Positions 34,263 to 43,832 of a stretch of 64,000 nucleotides of DNA are shown in pieces. Source of the DNA: Pseudaquabacterium rugosum (GTDB lineage Bacteria; Pseudomonadota; Gammaproteobacteria; Burkholderiales; Burkholderiaceae_C); assembly GCF_038066575.1 (NCBI RefSeq), contig NZ_JBBUTF010000006.1, forward strand, positions 62,001-126,000, written 5' to 3'. Within the stretch, counting starts at the first letter, position 1. Each line of letters starts with the position of its first letter. A program made the position numbers and the translations under genes. Below the pieces are notes generated by a model. It was given only the letters and a program-made list of their open reading frames with translations, was not told the DNA's origin and did not search any database.

Positions 34263-34613
34263 GGCAGGACTCCGGATCGGATCGACGCCCCTGCCGGAGC
34301 GGGGAGGACCGCGGCGGGACGGGTTCTGGTGGACGCAGGTGGCGCACGCGCCACCCACCCCTGGATGCGGCCGATTGGCGCAGACGCAGGCGACAGCGGC
34401 ATGACGATGGACCGCAGCGGCCATCCGCACCCCTGATCCGCGGGGTCACCGCAGGCCGGCCATGGTGCGGGGCGGCCGGCCCGTCGCCCGGTCACGCCCG
34501 CGTCACGGGTGGCGACGAGACTGCCGCGGCTTCGCGCCCCGCTGACCGGCCTTGGAGTCGTCGCGACGTGGCCCGCCGGCCCAGGCATCCACCCTCCACC
34601 CGATCCCCGCACC
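34263..34613. other. Gene-free divergent region
   Basis: About 350 bases between the divergent PEP-CTERM and PCuAC-like genes. It must hold both promoters, but I see no convincing -10/-35 pair, repeat or RNA structure. Open frames crossing it have no coding look. Confidence 0.5.
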
Positions 34614-35072
34614 ATGGCCCTGCGCCCTGCCCTGCCCCGTCGCCGTCTGCTGTGCCAGGCCGTCAGCCTGCTGCCTCTGGCGCCATGGCTGGGCGCCGGC
34701 AGCGCCCGCGCCTGCGAGGTGCAGACCGACCGCTTCCTCGTGCAGCACCCCTGGTGCCGCGAGACAACGCCGGGCCAGACCGAGATCGACGTCTTCCTGA
34801 GCTTCACCGCCATCAGCGAGGACGACGCGCTGGTGGGCTTCGAGACCGCCGTCGCCGGGGGGTGCCGACTGGTGCGCATGGGCGAGCCCGGGCCGCTGCC
34901 GATGCCCATCCCCGCCGGCCGTGATCTGCACCTCAGCCCGTTCGGCAGCTGCCTGCGCCTGACGGCGCTGAACCGCCCGCTGCAGCTGGGCCGCGTCTTC
35001 CCGCTGTGGCTGCACTTCGCCCACAGCGGCGCGGTGCAGACCACGCTGAACGTTGATTACCCGGCGGCCTGA
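34614..35072 (+). CDS. PCuAC-like periplasmic protein with degenerate copper motif
   Basis: A 152-residue exported protein. A twin-arginine-like signal peptide (RRRLLCQAVSLLPLAPWLGAGSARA, cleavage near residue 32) is followed by a domain matching PCu(A)C/DUF461 copper chaperones: VQHPWCRETTPGQTEIDVFLSFTAISEDDALVGFETAVA, MPIPAGRDLHLSPFGSCLRLTALNRPLQLGRVFPLWLHF. The usual His/Met copper pattern (H-x10-M-x21-HxM type) is not complete; the HLML equivalent reads CLRL, so copper binding may be lost or altered. It comes first in a row with DUF3604, PpiC-like and HupE-like genes, 67 bases before DUF3604. Confidence 0.72.
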   Translation: MALRPALPRRRLLCQAVSLLPLAPWLGAGSARACEVQTDRFLVQHPWCRETTPGQTEIDVFLSFTAISEDDALVGFETAVAGGCRLVRMGEPGPLPMPIPAGRDLHLSPFGSCLRLTALNRPLQLGRVFPLWLHFAHSGAVQTTLNVDYPAA

Positions 35073-35139
35073 GGGGCCCGATCCGCCGTTGCCAGACCAC
35101 GCCCCGATCCTCCTGACACACCCGACACCGGAGTCCCGC

Positions 35140-37398
35140 ATGTCCCAGACCTTCCGACCGACACCGCTGGCGCTCGCCGCGGTGGCCGCGGCCAGCACGC
35201 TGGTGCTGATGTCCACCCCGCAGACCGCCGACGCCGCCAAGACGGCCGGCCGCTACGTCGCGGGTGACTTCCACAACCACTCGACCTGCTCGGACGGCGC
35301 CGTCTCGATGCAGAAGAAGGTGAAGAAGTCGATGGACCGCACCAGCGAGACGCCGTGGGGCCTCGACTGGTTCGTGCAGGCCGGCCACGGTGGCAACGGC
35401 AACCGCAACTGCACGCTGCCGGAAGACGAGAGTCTGGCCACCCCGGCCTACCCGGTGGTGCGCAACAGCGCCGGCACGGTCCAGGGCCCGACGACCACCT
35501 GGCAGAACAGCACGCCCGCGGTCAATCCGAAGGGTTCCGTCTCGGGCAGCAGCCCCAGCCAGGCGATGTGGCGCTGGCAGGCGGTCAAGGAGTACCAGTA
35601 CCCGCTGATGGAGTACCTGGCGGCCTACCGCAACGAGCCGCTGTTCATCGGCACCGAATCGGTCGTCGCCGGCCACGAGCACAGCTCGATGACGGTGATC
35701 ACCGGCCAGATGCCGGCCGCGGCCTTCACCAGCCCGCTGCCGACCACCCGCGGCTACACCGCCAAGGGCAATGCCGACGCGCTGGCCATGTGGCAGTACT
35801 GCTTCGACCGCGGCAACAGCGACGTCAGCCGCGGCGCCGAGAACCTGTGGAACTGCGCCGTACCTGGCAGCCAGAATGAGGGCAACGCCGACTGGAACGC
35901 CAGCGCCGCCAAGCTCAACGGCGCCAACGGCAACAACGGCCACCTCAAGACCGTCGAAGGTCTGAAGTGGATGAAGCAGTTCCACCCGGACGCCAGCTAC
36001 TACGTGCCGGCCCACCTGGAGCGCGCCGGCCCCTTCAACGCCAGCGGCAACAACGGCTTCAACGTCGAGCACCTGCGCAACTTCAACAACGCCGCCCCGC
36101 GCGTGGCCTTCGGCTTCGAGAGCCAGCCCGGCCACGGTGCGGCCGACCAGCGTGGCGAGTACACGCTGCGCCGCAACACCATCAGCGGCACCAACGTCGA
36201 CTCCGTCGGCGGCGTCACCTACGGCGGCACCGGCGTCTACGCGGCGCAGGTCGGCGGCGTGTGGGACGCGCTGCTGGGCGAAGGTCGCAACTGGTGGTTC
36301 TTCGCCAGCTCGGACTGGCACTCGCGCGGCTCGTTCAGCGTCGATGACCGCCGCTCGGACCAGGACTTCTGGCCCGGCGAGTACCAGCGCACCTACGCGA
36401 TGGTGCGCAACGGCGGCCAGCAGCGCCTGAGCCCGCAGATGATCGTCGACGGCCTGCGCACCGGCAACGCCTTCGCCGCCAGCGGCCAGCTGATCGACCG
36501 TCTGGCCTTCGTCGCCTGCGCGTCCTACCCCGGCGTGGCCGCCCGCAGCAACGCCAGCGTCGAGGCGCTGGCCCTGCAGGCCGCACGCAACGGCACCGAC
36601 ACCGATGTCACCGGCTGCGCCACGATGGGCGAGAAGCTGACGCTGCGTCCGGGCGCCGAGGTGGTGGTGGCCATCGCCGTGCGCGATCCGTCGGGCATCA
36701 ACCACTCGCCCTACGCCTTCCCGAACCCGTCGCTCAAGCAGGTCGGCATCACCCAGCCGCTGGACCGCCCGGTGCTCGACCACGTGGACGTGATCCGCGG
36801 CATGGTCACCGGCTTCCGCGCGCCGACAGCCGCCGACTACGCCGGCGCCTGGCCCGACAGCTGGGTCGATCTGGCCAACCCGCAGCAGCTGCGCGCGCTC
36901 GACAGCGTGCCGGCCGCCGCCAAGAACACCAGCGCCGCCCTGCTGCGCACGTTCAACAGCGGCAACTGGACCGTGGCGGCCGCCGACAGCGAGTACAAGG
37001 TGATGAGCCTGCGCGTGACCAACGTGCGCAACTCGCAGTACCTGCGCCTGCGCGGCAGCAACCTGCCGGCGGCCGTGCCCTACGAGACCGACGCCGCCGG
37101 CAACCCGCTGCCCGATGTCTGGACCAACAGCGCCGCCATCCGCGCCAAGACCGGCTCGACCGTCGAGTACGCGGCCAACGCGATGCTGCGCATCCCCTGC
37201 ACCACGGTGGGCAGCAACCTGCCGGGCAGCGAGGTGTTCAACGGCACCGGCATCAACGGCTGCCCGAGCCACATGCCGGTGGTCAACGGCCAGAAGATGG
37301 TGGCCTATGACGTCGCCGCCTGGGCGGACCTGTGGTTCTACAGCAATCCGGTGTTCATCGAGGTCAGCGGCTCGACGGCGGTCGCGGGTGTGCGCTGA
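35140..37398 (+). CDS. DUF3604 exported metal-dependent (PHP-like) protein
   Basis: A 752-residue exported protein of the DUF3604 family. The signal peptide ends near residue 32 (TPQTADAAK). A PHP-like metal site is visible: AGDFHNHSTCSDG at the start, TESVVAGHEHSS, VPAHLERAGPF and FFASSDWHSRG, together giving the His/Asp/Glu set of a metal-dependent phosphoesterase-like fold. The C-terminal half is beta-rich. Function is unknown in the family. GGAG precedes the ATG at 35140; the PpiC gene's ATG follows the stop codon without a gap. The order DUF3604, PpiC-like, HupE-like is one I recognise from other proteobacteria. Confidence 0.87.
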   Translation: MSQTFRPTPLALAAVAAASTLVLMSTPQTADAAKTAGRYVAGDFHNHSTCSDGAVSMQKKVKKSMDRTSETPWGLDWFVQAGHGGNGNRNCTLPEDESLATPAYPVVRNSAGTVQGPTTTWQNSTPAVNPKGSVSGSSPSQAMWRWQAVKEYQYPLMEYLAAYRNEPLFIGTESVVAGHEHSSMTVITGQMPAAAFTSPLPTTRGYTAKGNADALAMWQYCFDRGNSDVSRGAENLWNCAVPGSQNEGNADWNASAAKLNGANGNNGHLKTVEGLKWMKQFHPDASYYVPAHLERAGPFNASGNNGFNVEHLRNFNNAAPRVAFGFESQPGHGAADQRGEYTLRRNTISGTNVDSVGGVTYGGTGVYAAQVGGVWDALLGEGRNWWFFASSDWHSRGSFSVDDRRSDQDFWPGEYQRTYAMVRNGGQQRLSPQMIVDGLRTGNAFAASGQLIDRLAFVACASYPGVAARSNASVEALALQAARNGTDTDVTGCATMGEKLTLRPGAEVVVAIAVRDPSGINHSPYAFPNPSLKQVGITQPLDRPVLDHVDVIRGMVTGFRAPTAADYAGAWPDSWVDLANPQQLRALDSVPAAAKNTSAALLRTFNSGNWTVAAADSEYKVMSLRVTNVRNSQYLRLRGSNLPAAVPYETDAAGNPLPDVWTNSAAIRAKTGSTVEYAANAMLRIPCTTVGSNLPGSEVFNGTGINGCPSHMPVVNGQKMVAYDVAAWADLWFYSNPVFIEVSGSTAVAGVR

Positions 37399-38391
37399 AT
37401 GCCGGACGTGAGTCTGCCGGCCGCGGCCGGCACGTCCCGGGCGCCGGCGGCGGCCGGGGTTGCCGCTGCAGCGGCTGCCCCGCGCCGCCTGCCGGCGTGG
37501 ACGCGCGAGCCCCTGCTGCACTTCCTGCTGGCCGGCGCCGCCCTGTTCGGCGCCGACCGCTGGCTGAACCCGCCGGCCGATGACCCGCACACGCTGGTCA
37601 TCGACGCCGCGGTCGACGAACAGGCCCGGCGCGTCTTCCACGAGGCCCGCGGCCGCGCGCCCGATGCCGACGAGCTCTACGCACTGCGCCGCGTCTGGCT
37701 CGACAACGAGGTGCTCTACCGCGAGGGCCTGGCCCTGCGCCTGGACCAGGGCGACAAGGCCATCCAGGACCGCGTGGTGTTCAAGATGCTGAGCACCATC
37801 GAGGCCGGCCTCAAGCCGCCGCAAGCCGACGACGCCACGCTGCGCCGCTGGTTCGAGCAGCAGCGGGTCAGCCGTTATGACGAGCCGGCCCGCGTCGACT
37901 TCGACGAGGCCGTGCTGCCGCCCGACGAGACCGGCGAGGCCGCGGCGCGCGCACTGGCCGAGCGCCTGAACACCGGCGGCGGCGGCGACACCGGCGCCGG
38001 CCTGCGCGTCTACAAGGCGCGCCCGCTCCACACCGTGGCCCAGAGCTGGGGCGAGGCCTTCGCCCGGGAGCTGGCCACGCTGGCGCCCGGCACCTGGCAG
38101 GCGGTGGGCGCCGGCGGCCGCTGGCAGGTGGTGCGCGTCAACGCGCTGGCCGCGGCGCGACCGGCCCGCTTCGAGGATGTCGCCCACGCCGTGCGCCAGG
38201 ACTGGATCGACGCCACGATGGCCGAGCAGCGCGCAGCGGCGGTGCGCGAGATGGCCCGCAAGTACCGCGTGCGCACGCTCGCCGGCGCACCGGTGGATCC
38301 TTCGACCGGCGCCGCGTCGGCCAGCGCGGTGACGGCGGTGACGGCCGCGCCCGCACCGGCCCCGGCCACCCCCGGCGGAGCCGCCCGATGA
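37399..38391 (+). CDS. Membrane-anchored PpiC-like peptidyl-prolyl isomerase
   Basis: A 330-residue protein with a low-complexity N-terminus, one hydrophobic anchor (EPLLHFLLAGAALFGADRWL, about residues 36-55), a SurA/PpiC-like helical region (DEQARRVFHEARGRAPDADELYALRRVWLDNEVLYREGLALRLDQGD) and a parvulin-like domain (FARELATLAPGTWQAVGAGGRWQVVRVNALAAARPARFEDVAHAVRQDW). Periplasmic folding helper by family. It starts directly at the DUF3604 stop and its own stop overlaps the HupE start (ATGA), so it probably assists folding of one of these partners. The Ala/Pro-rich tail is poorly conserved in appearance. Confidence 0.82.
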   Translation: MPDVSLPAAAGTSRAPAAAGVAAAAAAPRRLPAWTREPLLHFLLAGAALFGADRWLNPPADDPHTLVIDAAVDEQARRVFHEARGRAPDADELYALRRVWLDNEVLYREGLALRLDQGDKAIQDRVVFKMLSTIEAGLKPPQADDATLRRWFEQQRVSRYDEPARVDFDEAVLPPDETGEAAARALAERLNTGGGGDTGAGLRVYKARPLHTVAQSWGEAFARELATLAPGTWQAVGAGGRWQVVRVNALAAARPARFEDVAHAVRQDWIDATMAEQRAAAVREMARKYRVRTLAGAPVDPSTGAASASAVTAVTAAPAPAPATPGGAAR

Positions 38392-39419
38392 GGCCCCTGC
38401 CCTGGATCGGCGCGGGCTTCGACACCCGCGTCGCGCTGCCCTGGCCGCTGCGCACCGGCGCCCTGCTGCGCACGCTGCTGGCGGGCCTGCTGGCCTGGTG
38501 GCTGCTGCTGGGCCACGGCAGTGCGCGTGCGCACGAGATCAGCATGGCCGAGATGGTGGTCTGGCAGAACAGCCCGACCGAATTCAGCTGGCAGTGGACG
38601 GCCGCCCCGCGCACCGGCGGCGCCAGCCTGCGGCTGCGCTGGCCCGACGGCTGCGACAGCCCTGAACCACAACGCCTGCGCTGCGGTGCGCAGGGCCTGA
38701 GCGGCCGTGTGGCCGTCGAGGGCCTGGGCGAGGGCACATCGGCCCTGCTGCTCAAGATGCACTGGCTGGACGGCGGACTGAGGGTCTACACCTTCAGCCA
38801 GGGCCAGCGCGAACTGCTGCTCTACGGCTCAGCCGAGGACCGCCGTGATCTGGCCGAGATCGCCCGCGCCTACACCGCGCTCGGCATCGAGCACATCCTG
38901 ACCGGCATCGACCACCTGCTGTTCGTCGTCGGCCTGCTGTTCCTGGTCGGCTTCCGGCGCCAGCTGGTGTGGACGATCAGCGCGTTCACCGTCGCCCACA
39001 GCCTGACGCTGGGCCTGAGTGCCCTCGGCTGGCTGAGCCTGCGTGCGCCCCCGGTGGAGGCGACCATCGCGCTGTCCATCATGCTGGTGGCCGGCGAGGC
39101 GCTGCACCGACGCCCGACGGTGGCCCGCCGCTGGCCGGCGCTGGTGGCGCTGCTGTTCGGTCTGGTGCACGGGCTGGGATTCGCGGGTGCGCTGCAGGCC
39201 ATCGGCCTGCCACAGCAGCACCTGCTGGCAGCACTGCTGACCTTCAATCTCGGCGTCGAGCTGGGGCAGCTGGCCGTGGTCGGCAGCCTGTGGGCGGCCT
39301 GGCATCTGCTGTCGACACGACCCTGGCTGGCACGGGCCCGCACGCCGGTGCTCTACGCCATCGGCAGCCTGGCCGCCTGGTGGACGCTGGCCCGGGTGGC
39401 CACGCTGGCCGGCATCTGA
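38388..39419 (+). CDS. HupE/UreJ-family membrane protein
   Basis: A 343-residue protein: N-terminal hydrophobic segment with a signal-like end (ARAHE), a periplasmic beta-rich domain of about 110 residues, then six to seven membrane segments beginning with the family motif LGIEHILTGIDHLLFVVGLLFL and continuing TVAHSLTLGLSALG and GLVHGLGFAGAL. HupE/UreJ relatives transport nickel; this longer subgroup with an N-terminal periplasmic domain is uncharacterised. Histidines in IEHILTGIDH and GLVHGLGF could coordinate metal. Last gene of the PCuAC-DUF3604-PpiC-HupE row; a metal-import or metal-loading role for the whole unit is inference. Confidence 0.85.
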   Translation: MRPLPWIGAGFDTRVALPWPLRTGALLRTLLAGLLAWWLLLGHGSARAHEISMAEMVVWQNSPTEFSWQWTAAPRTGGASLRLRWPDGCDSPEPQRLRCGAQGLSGRVAVEGLGEGTSALLLKMHWLDGGLRVYTFSQGQRELLLYGSAEDRRDLAEIARAYTALGIEHILTGIDHLLFVVGLLFLVGFRRQLVWTISAFTVAHSLTLGLSALGWLSLRAPPVEATIALSIMLVAGEALHRRPTVARRWPALVALLFGLVHGLGFAGALQAIGLPQQHLLAALLTFNLGVELGQLAVVGSLWAAWHLLSTRPWLARARTPVLYAIGSLAAWWTLARVATLAGI

Positions 39420-39476
39420 GCGGGCGGCGGCCATGGGCCCGGTGGGGATGGGCGCATCGCGCCTAGACTGCCGGTC

Positions 39477-40163
39477 ATGACCTCTGCTGCCTCCCCCGCC
39501 ACGCCCGCCCTGCACATCGACTTCGTCTCCGACGTCGCCTGCCCCTGGTGCGCGATCGGCCTGCACGGCCTGCTGATCGCGCTCGAACGGCTGGGCGACA
39601 GCCTCGGGCCGATCACGCTGCAGTTCCAGCCCTTCCGCCTGAACCCGGACATGGGCCCGGAGGGGGAGGACATCGTCGCCTACCTGTCGGCCAAGTACGG
39701 ACTGAGCGCGCAGCAGGTGATGGACAACCAGGCCGCGATCCGCGAGCGCGCGGCCACGGTCGGCTTCGACTTCGCGATGGACAAGCGCAGCCGCAGCTGG
39801 AACACCTGGGAGGCGCACCGCCTGCTGCACGAGGCCGGGCTGCAGGGCCCGGCGCAGGCGGTGGCGCTCAAGCGCGCGCTGTTCGCCGCCTACTTCACCG
39901 AGGGCGAGAACCCGACCGCGCCGGACGTGCTGCGCCGCTGCGCGCAGGTCGCCGGCCTGGACATGACAGGCGTGGAGGCCGTGTTGGCCGACCCCCGGCA
40001 CCATGCCGAGGCCGTGCGCGAGGCCGAGGACTTCTGGCGTCAGGCCGGCATCCGCAGCGTGCCGGGCATCGTCATCGATCGCCAGCACCTGATTTCCGGC
40101 GGCCAACCGCCCGAGGTCTTCGAGCAGGCGCTGCGCCGGATCGCGGCCGGACGTACGGTCTGA
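39477..40163 (+). CDS. DsbA-family oxidoreductase (FrnE-like)
   Basis: A 228-residue cytoplasmic thioredoxin-fold protein of the FrnE subfamily. The active site is DVACPWCAIG (CPWC, residues 22-25), with the inserted helical domain in the middle and the cis-Pro loop SVPGIVIDRQHLISGGQPPEVFEQAL. No signal peptide is present. FrnE proteins act as disulfide isomerases or in polyketide and stress contexts; the substrate is unknown. TAGACT, a -10-like box, ends only 7 bases before the ATG at 39477 and there is no ribosome site, so the transcript may be leaderless. Monocistronic, convergent with the mshQ-like gene. Confidence 0.88.
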   Translation: MTSAASPATPALHIDFVSDVACPWCAIGLHGLLIALERLGDSLGPITLQFQPFRLNPDMGPEGEDIVAYLSAKYGLSAQQVMDNQAAIRERAATVGFDFAMDKRSRSWNTWEAHRLLHEAGLQGPAQAVALKRALFAAYFTEGENPTAPDVLRRCAQVAGLDMTGVEAVLADPRHHAEAVREAEDFWRQAGIRSVPGIVIDRQHLISGGQPPEVFEQALRRIAAGRTV

Positions 40164-40177
40164 GCGCCACGGGCGCT
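40163..40177. terminator. Small stem-loop between convergent genes
   Basis: AGCGCC-ACG-GGCGCT forms a six-pair hairpin at the FrnE-like stop codon, five bases before the convergent mshQ-like stop. No T-run follows on either side, so it is only a weak terminator candidate. Confidence 0.25.
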
Positions 40178-40181
40178 GCCA

Positions 40182-43100
40182 TCACGGCAGATCCTGCACC
40201 TGCAGGGTCTTGCGGCTGTCACCGCGGTGGATGCCGAAGCTGACATGGCCGCTGGGATCCGCATCCCAGCCGTTGGCACAGTTGCCCCACTGGCTGCGCA
40301 GCCAGGGCCGCGCCGCACCGACGGTGATGCCGCGCAGGCTGTTCAGGCAGGTGCGGTCCACCGGCAGGCTGCCGAGATTGACGGCCAGGTCGAAGCTGGC
40401 GCTGCTGCCGGCCGGTGACACGGGCGCCAGCGTCAGCTCGGCCTTGCCTGCGGTGAAGGCGCTGACCGCGGTCACGCTGGTACTGGTGCCCCCCAGCAGG
40501 CCGCCGAGGGCCGAGCGCGGGTTGTTCATCAGGAAGGACGGCGCGCTCAGGCTGGTGCAGGTATCGGCCGTGTTGACCACCCAGCTGTTGCCACTGAAAT
40601 ACTCCAAGGTGAGCGGCACGACCAAGGGGCTGGTCGACGGGCCGTAGGCGTTGGACACCCGCAGCCGGCCGCTGCGCAGCGGCATGGCCAGATCACCCCC
40701 ACCGGCGGAGCTGACGCCCTGGCTGTCGGTGGCCCTCAACTGCAGCGTCTGCGGTCCCGTCTGCTTGTTGCTGAAGCTGTAGCTGGCCGAGGTGCTGGCC
40801 ACGCCAGCGGCGAAGGCATTGGCCGACACGGTCGACACCGACAGACTGCCCAGCCCCAGCGGCGTGGCCTCGGCCAGGGTGGTCAGCTTGGCGTAGTTGG
40901 GGGAGGTGGCGAGGCTGCCGTCGTAGTTGCGCGTGATGCCGCCGCCGGCCTCGCGCGCCGTCACCGTCGCCGTGAACGACTGGCCGGCGTAGCTGAAGCT
41001 GTCGCAGGCCCCGGGCGCCGTCACGTCGAAGCGGTAGGGCAGGAAGGGCCCGACGGTGCCGGCCGACAGGATGTTGACGCCGCTGGTGGGCAGGTAGAAG
41101 CAGGTCTTGATCTGGCCCGGCGCCGGGTCCCCGCCGAAGGCCAGGGCATTGCAGGCCAGCGTGCCTGTCTGCTGCGCACGGGCGATCCAGGCCGTGTTGG
41201 TGCCATAGGCCACGATGGCCACCACCCCGCTGGGCAGGATGCACAGGCCGCCATCGATCGAGCAGGTGACCGCGCTGAGGTTGCTGCCGCCGCCGGTCAG
41301 CCAGCCGGTGCCCAGATAGCTGCCGCTGCTGAGCCGGGCCGAGACATCGATCATGCCGACCTCCGAATAGCGCAGATCGCTGAGCGTGGCCTGGCCGCTG
41401 CTGAAGGCACCCACCGTGCCGCTGAAGCTGCCGGTGACGGCACCGGTGCCCAGCGGCTTGGCCCGCACGGCCTCCAGCGTCACGCCCTCGGCCGGCACCT
41501 CACGGCCGAAGTTGGGCGTCGTCTGGCTGGCGGCATTGATCGCCCGCACCGTGCCGGTGAAGGGGCTGCCGGCCGCGCGCGCACCGGCCGACAGACTCAT
41601 CACCAGATACCAGGGCTGGGCGACGAAGGCATCGCTGCCCGCCAGCACCAGGCCGCTGTCGTTGTTGGCGCCGCCGGTGTAGCTGGCGCTCAGGCCCACA
41701 CGGCCGACATCGGCGTACTGCACCGTGGTGCTGGCCACGCCCGAGGCGTTGAAGGCCAGGTTCACCGCCCGGCCACCGGCATCGCAGGCTGCAGCGGCGT
41801 TGTTGCCCGCGTTCAGCGCCGCCCCGCCCACCCGCACGGCCTTGGTGCCGCTGGCCGGGTTCTGGTAGGCGCAGCTGAAGGTGACCGGCCGCGTGACCGA
41901 GGCGAAGGCCGGCGTGCAGGCCAGGCTGTTGTCGGCCTTCTTCACCGCCGAGACGGTGAAGGTCCTGCTCAGCTCGGAGACGTGGTCGGGCACGTCGAAC
42001 AGCAGGCCCGCATCGCTCGCCGTCCAGGTGCATGACGGTGAACCGAAGGTGCAGGTGGTGGCCGAGGTCGGCGTCGGACTGGACGTGGCCAGCGCCATGC
42101 GCACCGTGCCCGCCGTCGTCACCTGGGTGCGCAGCGTGGTCGAGCTGCTGCCGGCCGGAATGGTGAAGCCCGCCCCGTCGGGCCAGACGACCGACATGCT
42201 GCCACCACCGCTGGCGGGCACGGGCGTGTTCCAGCCCAGCGTGCCGCTGACCCCGCCGATGTAGGGCTGGGCGCAGGCCGCATCCGAGCAGGCGGCCACC
42301 GTCAACGTCGACGGCGCACAGCTCAGTCCCTGGCCACTGCCGTGGCGCAGCTCCAGATGATGCGGCGCGATGCAGGCCAGCGAGCGCGTGCGCTGGGCCT
42401 GCACCTGATCGACGCTGAGGGCCTGGTCGAACAGCTTGAACTCGTCGATGTCCCCCTGCCACGGGTAGATGGCGAAGCCGGTCGCGTCACCCGTGGTGCC
42501 TGGATTGAAGCCACCGGAGCCGATGACCAGCGGCTGGCTGTCGTTGGGCACATGACGTGCGTCCAGACGGCTGTAGACCGCCACGCCGTCACGGTAGAGC
42601 GTGAGCCGGCCGCGGTAGGCGCCCAGGCCGTCCGGACCCGATTCGGCATCGAAGGTGGCCGCCAGATGGACCCAGCTGTTCTGCACCACCGCGCCGAAGT
42701 CGCCCTGGGTGTCGGCCGTCGAGTTCTCCACCGCCAGCCAGAACTCGTAGCGATCGGTGTCATTGGCCCGCAGCGCCCAGCCCTTGTAGGGCGTGGTCTC
42801 GCCGCGCACACGCAGATTGGCCATGTCCCGGATGACGCCGCTCCCCCCCCGCGCACGCACCCAGGCCATCACGCTGAAGCTGCCCTCGGCCACGAGGGCG
42901 GTGCTGTAGGGCAGCACCACGCGGTCGGGTGCGGCCGTCGTGCCGGCGAACACGCCCCAGGGTGAGCAACCGCCACCAGCCGCCGCCCCGTACTGCGAGG
43001 TGGCCGCACGGCCGTTGCCCGAGCTGTCCGGCACATCGCCGGCCGCATGGCTCCAGTAGGCATCGTCGAAGGCATAGTGCACCGTCGGAGCGACCGGCGT

Positions 43101-43832
43101 GTAGGTCCACGACGTGATCTGCTGCTGCGCCGCATTGGTGCCCGTCGCCCCGGTGAAGCCGATGTACATCGAGGCGCCGAACTTCGTGTACAGGTTCACC
43201 GTCATCGTGTCGTTGACGGTGACCTCGTTGCCGCAGGCCGAGAGTTTGCCGGCCAGCCTCAGGGTCGAGGTCGTGACCTCATAACTGACGACATAGCGCC
43301 CGGTGACCGTCCCGCAACCGCCCAGATTCACGGGCACGGACGGCGGCGTCAGCACCGTGTCGCTTTCCAGACCCGCGGTGTTGTAGGTGTAGGTATGGAC
43401 CGTGGCACCGACGAAGCTGGGCAGCCCCCGCATGCCGATGAAGATGCCGTTGCCCCCCAGCGCCGAGGCCGACACCGGCTGCATCGCGAACGCCACGCCG
43501 TCGGCCTGCAAGGCCCAGCCGGTCAGCGTGAAGCCGTAGGTGCTGACGAAGGACTGCTGCGTCGACACCGGCGTCGTCTTCCAGGCCGAGCCCCCGGTGG
43601 ACACCGTGTTCGGCGTCATCTGCAGCCTGCCGCTGACCAGCGTGGCGGCGCCGTTGGTCTGCATGGTGTGGCCGGCGAAGCTGACGATGGCGGCGTGGGC
43701 GGGTCGCGGCAGCGCGAGAGACAGCCCCAGCGCGGACGTGATCGCGAGGCCGCCGACCCGCACGCACAGGGCGGCCAGGCGACGGCACGGGCGCGGCAGG
43801 CGGAACAGGCGGGGTGGGAGCAGCGTCGACAT
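40182..43832 (-). CDS. MshQ-like surface protein with lectin and LamG-type domains
   Basis: A 1216-residue exported protein. After a signal peptide (ITSALGLSLALPRPAHA, cleavage near residue 48) come an L-type-lectin-like domain (about 48-245: IVSFAGHTMQTNGAATLVSG, GNGIFIGMRGLPSF), a LamG/concanavalin-like domain (about 250-480: VHYAFDD, GSFSVMAWVRAR, DIDEFKLFDQAL), and the long beta-rich DUF6701 region of MshQ (about 500-1216) with many paired cysteines and repeated STTVQYADVGRVGLSASY and SDLRYSEVGMIDVSARL units. MshQ normally sits in the MSHA pilus operon; no other pilus gene is here. Probably a surface adhesin or pilus-associated carbohydrate binder. Confidence 0.85.
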   Translation of the reverse strand: MSTLLPPRLFRLPRPCRRLAALCVRVGGLAITSALGLSLALPRPAHAAIVSFAGHTMQTNGAATLVSGRLQMTPNTVSTGGSAWKTTPVSTQQSFVSTYGFTLTGWALQADGVAFAMQPVSASALGGNGIFIGMRGLPSFVGATVHTYTYNTAGLESDTVLTPPSVPVNLGGCGTVTGRYVVSYEVTTSTLRLAGKLSACGNEVTVNDTMTVNLYTKFGASMYIGFTGATGTNAAQQQITSWTYTPVAPTVHYAFDDAYWSHAAGDVPDSSGNGRAATSQYGAAAGGGCSPWGVFAGTTAAPDRVVLPYSTALVAEGSFSVMAWVRARGGSGVIRDMANLRVRGETTPYKGWALRANDTDRYEFWLAVENSTADTQGDFGAVVQNSWVHLAATFDAESGPDGLGAYRGRLTLYRDGVAVYSRLDARHVPNDSQPLVIGSGGFNPGTTGDATGFAIYPWQGDIDEFKLFDQALSVDQVQAQRTRSLACIAPHHLELRHGSGQGLSCAPSTLTVAACSDAACAQPYIGGVSGTLGWNTPVPASGGGSMSVVWPDGAGFTIPAGSSSTTLRTQVTTAGTVRMALATSSPTPTSATTCTFGSPSCTWTASDAGLLFDVPDHVSELSRTFTVSAVKKADNSLACTPAFASVTRPVTFSCAYQNPASGTKAVRVGGAALNAGNNAAAACDAGGRAVNLAFNASGVASTTVQYADVGRVGLSASYTGGANNDSGLVLAGSDAFVAQPWYLVMSLSAGARAAGSPFTGTVRAINAASQTTPNFGREVPAEGVTLEAVRAKPLGTGAVTGSFSGTVGAFSSGQATLSDLRYSEVGMIDVSARLSSGSYLGTGWLTGGGSNLSAVTCSIDGGLCILPSGVVAIVAYGTNTAWIARAQQTGTLACNALAFGGDPAPGQIKTCFYLPTSGVNILSAGTVGPFLPYRFDVTAPGACDSFSYAGQSFTATVTAREAGGGITRNYDGSLATSPNYAKLTTLAEATPLGLGSLSVSTVSANAFAAGVASTSASYSFSNKQTGPQTLQLRATDSQGVSSAGGGDLAMPLRSGRLRVSNAYGPSTSPLVVPLTLEYFSGNSWVVNTADTCTSLSAPSFLMNNPRSALGGLLGGTSTSVTAVSAFTAGKAELTLAPVSPAGSSASFDLAVNLGSLPVDRTCLNSLRGITVGAARPWLRSQWGNCANGWDADPSGHVSFGIHRGDSRKTLQVQDLP

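Noticed and set aside
34933..38187. 1084-codon minus-strand open frame opposite PCuAC, DUF3604 and PpiC-like genes
   Set aside because: It is an antisense frame kept open by GC-rich codon bias; its translation is low-complexity (Gly/Val/His/Arg-rich) without domains, while the plus strand has clear families.
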